19,313 nucleotides of DNA from JBBTQX01 sp964366055 (GTDB lineage: Bacteria > Patescibacteriota > Minisyncoccia > UBA6257 > GWB1-50-10), in assembly GCA_964366055.1 (NCBI GenBank), contig CAYISE010000013.1:1-19313 (forward strand), in the 5' to 3' direction. Numbering within the stretch: position 1 is the first letter of the stretch; each line of letters begins with the position of its first letter. The translations under genes were made by a program, and so were the position numbers. A model generated the notes under the pieces. It saw only the letters and a program-made list of their open reading frames with translations, did not search any database and was not told where the DNA came from. Shown piece by piece: positions 12,644 to 19,313 of the stretch.

Positions 12644-13324
12644 TTATTTATTTTCCTTCTCTTCTTCAAAAATTTCGCCTTTGTAAAGCCAGACCTTGAT
12701 GCCAACCGTGCCGTAAGTGTTGAAGGCGGTCGCTTCACCGTAATCAATGTTGGAACGGAGCGTCTGAAGCGGCATTTTCCCCTTCGCCAGCCAATCAACC
12801 CTCGCGATTTCCTTACCGTCCAAACGTCCGCTCATTTTTATTTTCGCGCCCTTCACTTCGTGATTCTGCATCACGGATTCAAGGGTGCGTTTCATCAGCC
12901 GTCGACAAGGAAGGCGTTTTTCAATGTCAAAGGCGATTTGCTGGGCGACAATTGGCGCCGATACTTCAAAACGTTTCAGTTCCTCAATGTTAAGATTGAA
13001 ATTAAAATTCGCTGGAAAATCGTTTTTCGCCCGCAATGACTTTATCGTCCCGATAATCGCATTTTTCAAATCATCAATGCCTTTTCCGCCGCGGCCGATA
13101 ATTAAACCCGGCCGGCCGGCGCGCACCGTGACGCGGATATTATCGCCCGTGCGTTCAATATCAGTCGCGGCAATTCCCGCCGCCAGAATTTTTTCCTTGA
13201 TGATTTTCCTGATCATTTCATCTTCTTCCAGAAAAAACCTTAGATTTTTTTTGAAAAACCACCGGCTGGACCACGGCATATTGATTCCTAAACGATATGA
13301 ATTTGGTTTTATTTTTTGAGCCAT
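12644..13324 (-). CDS. rpsC: 30S ribosomal protein S3 (uS3)
   Basis: A 226-residue S3. The KH domain motif GRGGKGIDDLKNAI is clear, preceded by IRVTVRAGRPGLII; the C-terminal domain has RRLMKRTLE and GRLDGKEIARVDWLAKGKMPLQTLR, ending YGTVGIKVWLYKGEIF. The length is usual. The 5-bp gap to rplV fits one operon. Confidence 0.97.
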   Translation of the reverse strand: MAQKIKPNSYRLGINMPWSSRWFFKKNLRFFLEEDEMIRKIIKEKILAAGIAATDIERTGDNIRVTVRAGRPGLIIGRGGKGIDDLKNAIIGTIKSLRAKNDFPANFNFNLNIEELKRFEVSAPIVAQQIAFDIEKRLPCRRLMKRTLESVMQNHEVKGAKIKMSGRLDGKEIARVDWLAKGKMPLQTLRSNIDYGEATAFNTYGTVGIKVWLYKGEIFEEEKENK

Positions 13325-13329
13325 GCCGG

Positions 13330-13848
13330 TTATATAGCTTTGCGACGAAAAACCCGCTTGAAGACGCCGGGCTGACCAACCGGTTTCGGTTTTTCGGGCG
13401 CGCTCGATTTTTTCTCGACCGTTTCCGTTTTTTCGGACTTTTTCTTTTCTTGGCCTTCCTTCTTCTTAACTGGTTTTTTAATCTCAATTACGAAGCGATT
13501 CGGTTTCGCGTTTTCCAAAAACCCGAGGATTATCGTTACATGCGACGTCTTCTTTTCAATGGTGCCGGCTGAACCGCGAGAACGAGGCGTCCAACGTTTG
13601 GACTTCGGCCCTTGATCAACTCTTATCTCTTTCACAAAGAGTTTTTCCGAAACGAGTTTATGATTATTTTTAGCATTCGCGACGGCCGAACGCAACAATT
13701 TCAGAAGCGCGTCTTTGGGACGCCGCGGATTCAAAATTAATTTCGCCTCCGCTTCCTGAACGGGCAGGCCGCGAATGACATCGGCCAAAAGCCGCACCTT
13801 TCGGGGCGGGATGCGCAAAAAATTCAATTGGGCTTTAATTTGATCCAT
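13330..13848 (-). CDS. rplV: 50S ribosomal protein L22 (uL22) with long charged tail
   Basis: A 172-residue L22; the family core is about 110. The core (IPPRKVRLLADVIRGLPV, AVANAKNNHKL, the loop with RGSAGTIEKKTSHVTII that lines the exit tunnel) is followed by roughly 60 residues rich in Lys, Glu and Pro, probably disordered. It overlaps the 3' end of rpsS by 14 nt. Confidence 0.96.
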   Translation of the reverse strand: MDQIKAQLNFLRIPPRKVRLLADVIRGLPVQEAEAKLILNPRRPKDALLKLLRSAVANAKNNHKLVSEKLFVKEIRVDQGPKSKRWTPRSRGSAGTIEKKTSHVTIILGFLENAKPNRFVIEIKKPVKKKEGQEKKKSEKTETVEKKSSAPEKPKPVGQPGVFKRVFRRKAI

Positions 13849-14173
13849 ATTTTGCCGGAGTGGCCGGCGCGGCGGATTTGCCGGTTTCGTCCGCCTTATT
13901 TTCTATCTCTTTCTGAATCTTTCCACCGTGTTTTATAAATTTTTTAGTCGGCGAGAACTCTCCGAGCCGATGTCCCACCATATCCTCGCTCACTCTCACT
14001 TCAATGAAATCCTTGCCGTTATGAACGCCAAAAACAAATCCCACCATCTCCGGTGAAATTTCCGAATCGCGGGACCAGGTTTTAACCACCGTCCCGTCTC
14101 CGGATTTCAAGCTGGATATTTTTTTGAGAAGCCCGGGATAAACCCAAGGACCTTTTTTTGACGATCTGGACAT
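13835..14173 (-). CDS. rpsS: 30S ribosomal protein S19 (uS19)
   Basis: A 112-residue S19, about 20 residues longer than usual at the C-terminus (Ala/Pro/Lys tail that overlaps rplV). MSRSSKKGPWV, TWSRDSEISPEMVGFVFGVH, and MVGHRLGEFSPTKKF are diagnostic. The start is 4 nt after rplB. Confidence 0.96.
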   Translation of the reverse strand: MSRSSKKGPWVYPGLLKKISSLKSGDGTVVKTWSRDSEISPEMVGFVFGVHNGKDFIEVRVSEDMVGHRLGEFSPTKKFIKHGGKIQKEIENKADETGKSAAPATPAKYGSN

Positions 14174-14177
14174 AATA

Positions 14178-15005
14178 TTATTTTGGACGCCTTTGTATTA
14201 TGAGTTTATTGGACCATTTCTCTTTCGGCCTGGTTTTGCGGCCGCCCGTAATTTTACCCCATTTCGTCTTAGGTTTTCTAGTCCCGCGCGGTTGACGACC
14301 TTCACCGCCTCCGTAAGGATGGTCGCGCGGGTTCATCGCCGAACCGCGAACGGTCGGACGGATGCCCAGCCAGCGGGAACGGCCCGCCTTGCCGATTGAG
14401 ACCAGGTCGTGCTCGGGATTGGAAACCTGGCCGATGGAAGCGAAGCCATCCCAAGAAACCCGGCGGATTTCTCCCGAGGGCATTTTCAGATTAGAATAAC
14501 CGTCTTCGTGAGCCAAAATTTGGATGGAGGCCCCGGCAGAACGGCCGAGTTGGCCGCCCTTACCCGGCATAATTTCAATGTTATAGACGAAGGTGCCGAT
14601 GGGGATTCTTTTTAAAATAGTGCGGTTTCCGATTTCAAGCGGCGCCTCGGCGTCGGTAATGACGCGCGCGCCGGCTTTCATTTTATGCGGCGCTAAAATG
14701 TATTTGCGTTCCCCATCGGCATAAATTATTTTAGCGATGAAAGCGGTGCGGTAGGGGTCATACTCAATCGTTTCCACGCGACCCGGCACGGCTTTCTTAT
14801 TCTGCAAAAAATCCACTTCACGGTAGATGATTTTATTGCCGCCGCCTTGATGACGAATAGAAATGCGGCCTTGGTTATTGCGGCCGGCATTTTTTTTCAG
14901 ACGCTTCGTTAAGGCCTTTTCGCGCCGCGTATCCGTCAAAGCGGAATAATCGGCCACCGTGATGAAACGGCGGGAAGGAGTATAGGGCTTGTATTTCTTA
15001 ATCAT
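14178..15005 (-). CDS. rplB: 50S ribosomal protein L2 (uL2)
   Basis: A 275-residue L2, normal length. Conserved elements: KKNAGRNNQGRISIRHQGGG, DPYRTAFIAKIIYADGE, MPGKGGQLGRSAGASIQILA and the C-terminal RGSAMNPRDHPYGGGEGRQP that contains the His needed for peptidyl-transferase assembly. It follows rplW by 2 nt. Confidence 0.98.
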   Translation of the reverse strand: MIKKYKPYTPSRRFITVADYSALTDTRREKALTKRLKKNAGRNNQGRISIRHQGGGNKIIYREVDFLQNKKAVPGRVETIEYDPYRTAFIAKIIYADGERKYILAPHKMKAGARVITDAEAPLEIGNRTILKRIPIGTFVYNIEIMPGKGGQLGRSAGASIQILAHEDGYSNLKMPSGEIRRVSWDGFASIGQVSNPEHDLVSIGKAGRSRWLGIRPTVRGSAMNPRDHPYGGGEGRQPRGTRKPKTKWGKITGGRKTRPKEKWSNKLIIQRRPK

Positions 15006-15007
15006 AT

Positions 15008-15355
15008 TTATTGAATTTCAATTTTATCGCCGGCCTTCAGGGTCACAATCGCTTTTTTGACGCCGCTCCGGCGGCCCATTTTAGAACCGAAATGTTTCAT
15101 CTTCCCTTTCAACGTAATCATATTCACGCCCGTGACGCGAACGCCGTAGCGGCGCTGAATTTCATCGCGCACGGCCGGCTTCGTCGCCTCCGGAGCCACC
15201 AAAAAAATATACTTCCCCCGGCTGGCCAAAAGAGTGGCCCGTTCGCTGAACCACGGTTGTTTCAAAACGGATTTAACATTCGTCCCCTCGGTTTTTTCCG
15301 CCGGTTTAACGGTTTCCTTGCCTTCATTCCTAGTTTTCTTTTTGAATAAACCCAT
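15008..15355 (-). CDS. rplW: 50S ribosomal protein L23 (uL23)
   Basis: A 115-residue L23, docking site for trigger factor and SRP at the exit tunnel in known ribosomes. An N-terminal charged extension of about 25 residues precedes the core (VLKQPWFSERATLLASRGKY, VRDEIQRRYGVRVTGVNMIT, and the final IVTLKAGDKIEI). The start is 1 nt after rplD. Confidence 0.96.
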   Translation of the reverse strand: MGLFKKKTRNEGKETVKPAEKTEGTNVKSVLKQPWFSERATLLASRGKYIFLVAPEATKPAVRDEIQRRYGVRVTGVNMITLKGKMKHFGSKMGRRSGVKKAIVTLKAGDKIEIQ

Positions 15356-15356
15356 G

Positions 15357-15992
15357 TTATTCTTCTCTCCAGTATTGATTGACGAATTCTAAAATCGCCT
15401 CTTTTTCAAAAAGGACTTTCTTGTGGTCTAAAAAGTCCGAGACGTTCAGTGAATTTGAAGAAAGCACTTTCACTTTGGGAATATTTCGGGCGGCCAGTTT
15501 CATGCTCCGATTGTTTTTAGCCGGCACGACCACCGCGCTTTGGTTGGTTTTGAATAAACTTTTTAGAATTACCGCGGCGCTTTTCGTCTTGGGTTTTTCC
15601 AAATTCATGGAGTCCAGAATCTTCAAATTATCTTCTTTTAATTTTTGAGAAAGCAGGGAAAACAAAGCCAATTGTTTCATTTTCTTGTTTATCTTCCGGG
15701 TGTAATCCCTTTCCTTGCGGGGGCCGAAGGTAACGCCGCCGCCCGCCCAAAGCGGAGACCGGCTGGAACCATGCCGGGAACGGCCGGTGTGTTTTTGCGC
15801 CCAGGGTTTTTTGCCGCCGCCGCGCGCCTCGCTCCGGTCTTTCGTATGCGCCCACGGATGATGGCGATTAGAGATATGGACGGAAAACACCTGCTTCACG
15901 AGCTCGGGATTCCATTCAGCCCTAAAAATCCGGTCGGGAAGATCCATGGTCTCCACTTTTTTATTTTCCTTGTTTAGAACTTCAACTACCAT
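15357..15992 (-). CDS. rplD: 50S ribosomal protein L4 (uL4)
   Basis: A 211-residue L4. The extended tunnel loop is conserved (TKDRSEARGGGKKPWAQKHT, GRSRHGSSRSPLWAGGGVTF, GPRKERDY). In E. coli L4 represses the S10 operon by acting on its leader; the leader and terminator before rplC in this window may be the place to look for an equivalent (inference). The gap to rplC is 8 bp. Confidence 0.97.
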   Translation of the reverse strand: MVVEVLNKENKKVETMDLPDRIFRAEWNPELVKQVFSVHISNRHHPWAHTKDRSEARGGGKKPWAQKHTGRSRHGSSRSPLWAGGGVTFGPRKERDYTRKINKKMKQLALFSLLSQKLKEDNLKILDSMNLEKPKTKSAAVILKSLFKTNQSAVVVPAKNNRSMKLAARNIPKVKVLSSNSLNVSDFLDHKKVLFEKEAILEFVNQYWREE

Positions 15993-16000
15993 AATTGTTT

Positions 16001-16423
16001 TTAAACTTTAATAATCTCCATTTTGCCGCCCGTCGCGCCGGGTACCGCGCCCTTAATGAAAATGAGACCTTCCTTCTTCTTGATTTCAATCACCTCCAGA
16101 TTTCTGGTCGTCACTCGCGCGTTCCCCATGTGGCCGGCCATGTGGCGTCCTTTAAGAGTCCTCTGCGGAGCCGTGGGTCCGATGGAACCCGGAGCCCGCA
16201 AGCGGTCTTTTTGGCCGTGGCTTCTCGGCCCGCCGTGAAAACCGTGGCGTTTTACGACACCCTGAAAACCGCGGCCCTTGCTTTTGCCCGTGATTTTAAC
16301 GATGTCCCCTTCTTTAAGTTCTTCAAGCATCGCGCCATCATTTATTTGGATGGTTGTAACGGGCACCGCTTTTTCGGATTTCCATACTTGGGTCATTTTC
16401 AGTTTTTTGCCAATCATTTTCAT
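16001..16423 (-). CDS. rplC: 50S ribosomal protein L3 (uL3), centrally shortened
   Basis: A 140-residue L3, against about 205-210 in most bacteria. The N-terminus (MIGKKLKMTQVW, VPVTTIQI) and the C-terminal half (GDIVKITGKSKGRGFQGVVK, RAPGSIGPTAPQRTLKGRHM, AGHMGNARVTTRNLEVIEI, IKGAVPGATGGKMEI) are well conserved, including the loop that reaches the peptidyl-transferase centre. About 60 residues between them are missing, replaced by a short linker (NDGAMLEELKE). The frame is continuous, so it reads as a real domain loss. It starts 18 nt after an intrinsic terminator; a second ATG at 16417 is equally possible. Confidence 0.94.
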   Translation of the reverse strand: MKMIGKKLKMTQVWKSEKAVPVTTIQINDGAMLEELKEGDIVKITGKSKGRGFQGVVKRHGFHGGPRSHGQKDRLRAPGSIGPTAPQRTLKGRHMAGHMGNARVTTRNLEVIEIKKKEGLIFIKGAVPGATGGKMEIIKV

Positions 16424-16440
16424 ATTTCTGTTTCAGATTC

Positions 16441-16472
16441 AAAAAAACAACCGAGACCTAGCCCGGTTGTTT
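16441..16472 (-). terminator. Intrinsic terminator just upstream of rplC (possible attenuator)
   Basis: A perfect 9-bp stem (AAACAACCG with CGGTTGTTT, arms 16445-16453 and 16464-16472), 10-nt loop, and on the minus strand an unbroken run of seven T. It lies after rpsJ and only 17 nt before the rplC ATG, downstream of a promoter-like sequence, so transcription of the S10 genes must pass it. Confidence 0.85.
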
Positions 16473-16503
16473 CTTTGTCTTGGCTATCTGTCCCGCGAGG
16501 AAT

Positions 16504-16532
16504 ATATTATCTTAAAAGGTTCTCCATGTCAA
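16504..16532 (-). promoter_or_regulatory. Promoter for the rplC-onward operon
   Basis: On the minus strand TTGACA (16527-16532) is followed after 17 bp by TAATAT (16504-16509, 4 of 6); GATAAT (16506-16511, 5 of 6) is an alternative at 15 bp. The leader would start near 16497, be about 75 nt long and contain the terminator. Confidence 0.6.
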
Positions 16533-16582
16533 TTCTTTGTACTAGACGAATACATCGGTATATTTTATCTTTTGCAATCTTA

Positions 16583-16915
16583 TTACATCATCTTGATTTC
16601 CACATCCACTCCAGAAGGCAGGTTTAAATCCGTGAGGGACTCAATAATTTTCTGTTGAGGATTCAAAATATCCACCAATCGTTTGTGAACCCGGAGTTCA
16701 AACTGCTCGCGGGATTTCTTATGGACAAAGGGGGAACGGTTGACGGTGTAGCGCTTGAATTCCGTAGGTAACGGGATCGGACCCATCACCTCGCCGCCCT
16801 GGCGCTTGATGGCCTCAATAATCTGCTTCACGGAATTATCAATCAGTTTCGTATCGTAGGCCTTGACCTTGATGCGCAATTTTTCTTTTTGAATCTGCTC
16901 TTCTTTTTTTACCAT
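16583..16915 (-). CDS. rpsJ: 30S ribosomal protein S10 (uS10)
   Basis: A 110-residue S10: LRIKVKAYDTKLIDNSVKQI, GPIPLPTEFKRYTVNRSPFV, HKKSREQFELRVHKRLVDI, and the LNLPSGVDVEIKM end are standard. It lies 8 nt after tuf and is separated from rplC by a 159-bp spacer with its own promoter and terminator, so it looks like the last gene of the fusA-tuf-rpsJ unit. Confidence 0.97.
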   Translation of the reverse strand: MVKKEEQIQKEKLRIKVKAYDTKLIDNSVKQIIEAIKRQGGEVMGPIPLPTEFKRYTVNRSPFVHKKSREQFELRVHKRLVDILNPQQKIIESLTDLNLPSGVDVEIKMM

Positions 16916-16923
16916 CAGTAATT

Positions 16924-18123
16924 CTATTTCAAAATTTTCGTGACCACGCCGGCGCCCACCGTCTTGCCGCCCTCGCGGATGGCGAATCGCTGTTTTTCTT
17001 CCAACGCGACGGGCGCGATAAGTTTTACCGTGAAGGTCACCGTATCGCCCGGCATCACCATCTCCACGCCCTGCGCCAAAGTGACCTCACCGGTGACATC
17101 GGTCGTGCGAATGTAGAACTGCGGTTTGTAACCCGTAAAGAACGGGGTGTGTCTCCCGCCCTCTTCTTTACTCAAGATATAAACCTCGGCGGTAAATTCG
17201 GTGTGCGGAGTAACGCTGCCGGGCTTCGCGATGACCTGGCCGCGCTCCACATCCTCTTTCTTCAGACCGCGGAGCAAAATGCCCACGTTATCTCCGGCCT
17301 GGCCTTCATCCAGAATTTTCTGAAACATTTCAATGCCGGTGACGACGGTCTTGACCGTCGGCCTCAAGCCGATGATTTCCACCTCTTCATTGACTTTCAC
17401 GATACCGCGCTCCACCCGGCCGGTGACCACAGTGCCGCGACCTTCAATAGAGAAGATATCTTCAATGGGCATCAAGAACGGCTTGTCTATTTCGCGAACC
17501 GGCGCCGGAATATAATCATCCAACGCTTTTACGAGGTCTAAAATCGGTTTTGCCTCCGCGTCATCAGGCGATTTCGCGTTCAGGGCCTTCAGGGCCGAAC
17601 CGCGGATAATCGGGGTTTCATCGCCCGGGAAGTTATATTTCTTCAAAAGTTCCCGAATTTCGGATTCAACCAAATTTATCAACTCCGGGTCATCCACCAT
17701 ATCCACCTTGTTCAGAAAGACAATAATGGAAGGCACACCGACCTGGCGAGCCAAAAGAATGTGCTCGCGGGTCTGCGGCATCGGGCCGTCCGCGGCCGAA
17801 ACCACCAAGATAGCGCCATCCATCTGGGCGGCGCCGGTAATCATATTCTTGATGTAATCGGCGTGTCCCGGAGCGTCAATGTGGGCGTAGTGCCGCGTGT
17901 CGCTCTCGTACTCATTGTGCGAGAGGGAAATAGTAATGCCGCGCGCCTTCTCTTCCGGCGCGGAGTCAATCTGGTCAACCCCTTCCTCCTTCTTGGCCAA
18001 TCCTTTCATGAAAAGGACATGCGTAATGGCCGCGGTCAAAGTCGTTTTGCCGTGGTCCACGTGGCCAACCGTCCCTACATTCACGTGCGGCTTGGTTCGC
18101 TGAAATTTTTCTTTTTCCGCCAT
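16924..18123 (-). CDS. tuf: Elongation factor Tu
   Basis: A 399-residue GTPase that delivers aminoacyl-tRNA to the ribosome. GTP-binding motifs: GHVDHGKT (20-27), switch I RGITI (61-65), DAPGH (83-87), NKVD (138-141), SALKA (176-180). Domains 2 and 3 follow (GRGTVVTGRVERG; TGYKPQFYIRTTDVTGEV; AIREGGKTVGAGVVTKI). The G3 motif has Ala where E. coli has Cys (DAPGH versus DCPGH). No Shine-Dalgarno is seen before the ATG. The 141-bp spacer to fusA contains a TTGACA on the minus strand (18213-18218) without a good -10. Confidence 0.98.
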   Translation of the reverse strand: MAEKEKFQRTKPHVNVGTVGHVDHGKTTLTAAITHVLFMKGLAKKEEGVDQIDSAPEEKARGITISLSHNEYESDTRHYAHIDAPGHADYIKNMITGAAQMDGAILVVSAADGPMPQTREHILLARQVGVPSIIVFLNKVDMVDDPELINLVESEIRELLKKYNFPGDETPIIRGSALKALNAKSPDDAEAKPILDLVKALDDYIPAPVREIDKPFLMPIEDIFSIEGRGTVVTGRVERGIVKVNEEVEIIGLRPTVKTVVTGIEMFQKILDEGQAGDNVGILLRGLKKEDVERGQVIAKPGSVTPHTEFTAEVYILSKEEGGRHTPFFTGYKPQFYIRTTDVTGEVTLAQGVEMVMPGDTVTFTVKLIAPVALEEKQRFAIREGGKTVGAGVVTKILK

Positions 18124-18264
18124 GTTTTTTTATTATTATTTTACTTCGACCTGAAATAACTAAAAAGCGACTTTATATCAGCAGGTATAATCTTCGCGGA
18201 TTGGCCTAAAAATGTCAAGCAACATCAATTTGGGGATAAAGATAGACCGATCAATACGCATTAA

Positions 18265-19313
18265 TTATTTATTCTTCCCTTCAATAATCAACTGGGCGAT
18301 ATTCCCCGGCACTTCTTCATAATGGCTGAACTCCATTGTAAAACTGCCGCGGCCCTGGGTCATTGAACGTATGCTTGTGGCATAACCGAACATTTCCGAG
18401 AGAGGCACATCGGCGTCCACCACGCGCACGGTCCCCCGTTCGCCCATGGCTTTGATTTTGCCCCGCTTTGAACTCAAGTCACCCGTCACATCGCCTAAAA
18501 AGTCGGGCGGCGCGATTACCTGCACTTTCATAATCGGTTCAAGAATTATCAACTTCGCCTGGCGGCACGCTTCCTGAAGCGCCATGGAACCGGCGATTTT
18601 GAAGGCGAACTCCGAAGAGTCCACATCGTGGTAAGAACCGTCAAACAATGTGACCTGCAAATCCACGAGCGGATAACCGGCCAGAATGCCTTTCTGGGCG
18701 GCCTCGGTCACGCCTTTTTCAACGGGCGAGATGAATTCCTGCGGAATGGCGCCGCCTTTAATTTCATTCAAAAATTCAAAACCCTTGCCGCGCTCAAGCG
18801 GTTCCACTTTCAGCCAGACATGGCCGTACTGGCCGCGCCCGCCGGACTGGCGGATATACTTGCCTTCGGCCTCCGCCTGGCCTTTAATCGTTTCCTTGTA
18901 AGCCACCTGGGGCCGGCCGGTATTGGCATTCACGGTGAATTCCCGCTTCATCCGGTCCACGATAATTTCCAGGTGCAACTCGCCCATGCCGGCGATAATC
19001 GTCTCGCCGGTCTCCGCGTCGCCGCTCACGCGGAAGGTCGGGTCTTCTTCGGACAGCCGTTTAAGAGCGATACCCATTTTTTCCTGGTCGGCTTTGGTTT
19101 TCGGTTCAATCCGAACCGAGATCACGGGTTCGGGGAAGGTAATTTTTTCCAAAATTATCGGATGCTCGGGGTCGGTCAGGGTATCGCCGGTCGTCGTGTT
19201 TTTTAAACCGACAATCGCGCCCAAATCGCCCGCGTAGACCTCCTCCACTTCCTCGCGGTGATTGGCGTGCATCCGCAAAATGCGGCCGATTCTTTCCTGA
19301 TTATTTTTCGTCG
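18265..19313 (-). CDS. fusA: Elongation factor G, C-terminal half (cut by window edge)
   Basis: The translocation GTPase, here 348 residues from the end of domain II through domains III-V; the GTPase domain lies beyond the right edge. Landmarks: GRILRMHANHREEVEEVYAGD, the LTDPEHPIILEKITFPEPVI junction, GMGELHLEIIVDRMKREF (domain III), RQSGGRGQYGHVWLKVEP and VDLQVTLFDGSYHDVDSSE (domain IV), EPIMKVQVIAPPDFLGDVTG (domain V). The frame is open to the last base, so the gene continues outside; a TTG near 19278 is internal. Confidence 0.97.
   Translation of the reverse strand, partial: TKNNQERIGRILRMHANHREEVEEVYAGDLGAIVGLKNTTTGDTLTDPEHPIILEKITFPEPVISVRIEPKTKADQEKMGIALKRLSEEDPTFRVSGDAETGETIIAGMGELHLEIIVDRMKREFTVNANTGRPQVAYKETIKGQAEAEGKYIRQSGGRGQYGHVWLKVEPLERGKGFEFLNEIKGGAIPQEFISPVEKGVTEAAQKGILAGYPLVDLQVTLFDGSYHDVDSSEFAFKIAGSMALQEACRQAKLIILEPIMKVQVIAPPDFLGDVTGDLSSKRGKIKAMGERGTVRVVDADVPLSEMFGYATSIRSMTQGRGSFTMEFSHYEEVPGNIAQLIIEGKNK

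Noticed and set aside
18150..18218. Possible tuf promoter with TTGACA at 18213-18218
   Set aside because: No -10 better than 3 of 6 at 16-19 bp spacing; too weak to list.
1..19313. CRISPR arrays, tRNA or rRNA genes, insertion sequences
   Set aside because: No regularly spaced repeats, no cloverleaf or rRNA-like segment and no transposase-like frame were seen on either strand.

Overview
The window looks like a chromosomal fragment of a Candidate Phyla Radiation bacterium (Patescibacteria), most likely Parcubacteria-like. This rests on gene content rather than a search: rpmD (L30) is absent between rpsE and rplO, several ribosomal proteins are compact (L3, L5, L13), RpoA has no C-terminal domain, a membrane-anchored PEGA-domain protein is present, and so is a diversity-generating retroelement (DGR) of a kind common in this radiation. 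TGA is used as a stop (rpoA, rplP, rpsQ), so the UGA-recoded CPR lineages are unlikely.

Positions 1-1460 hold most of a DGR. An Avd-like four-helix-bundle gene lies on the + strand (to 432). A 114-bp template repeat (TR, 454-567) and a target gene (869-1339, minus strand) follow, and the 3' end of the target carries the matching variable repeat (VR, 881-994). TR and VR differ at 22 of 114 positions; 21 of these are adenines in the coding-sense TR, the signature of adenine-directed mutagenic retrohoming. The target gene has a perfect TTGACA-17-TATAAT promoter, a strong Shine-Dalgarno sequence and an intrinsic terminator. The reverse transcriptase is not in the window. The TR points opposite to avd, and an 11-C tract breaks the avd reading frame near its start.

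Positions 1627-4322 carry murA (minus; fosfomycin-target Cys replaced by Asp) and a divergent PEGA-domain membrane protein (plus).

Positions 4314-19313 are one long minus-strand array of translation genes. In transcription order they are fusA (partial), tuf, rpsJ, rplC, rplD, rplW, rplB, rpsS, rplV, rpsC, rplP, rpmC, rpsQ, rplN, rplX, rplE, rpsN, rpsH, rplF, rplR, rpsE, rplO, rpsK, rpsD, rpoA, rplQ, rplM, rpsI and an RNHCP-family zinc protein. This is a fused str-S10-spc-alpha cluster plus the L13-S9 pair. The usual secY-adk-map-infA-rpmJ-rpsM block is missing between rplO and rpsK. The rpsK-rpsD-rpoA block is instead bracketed by two copies of a 61-bp direct repeat.

Several spacers carry unexplained regulatory-looking structure: a promoter plus intrinsic terminator just before rplC (attenuator layout), a 15-bp perfect inverted repeat whose downstream arm runs into the rpoA start codon, and a hairpin-rich 224-bp spacer between rplR and rpsE.
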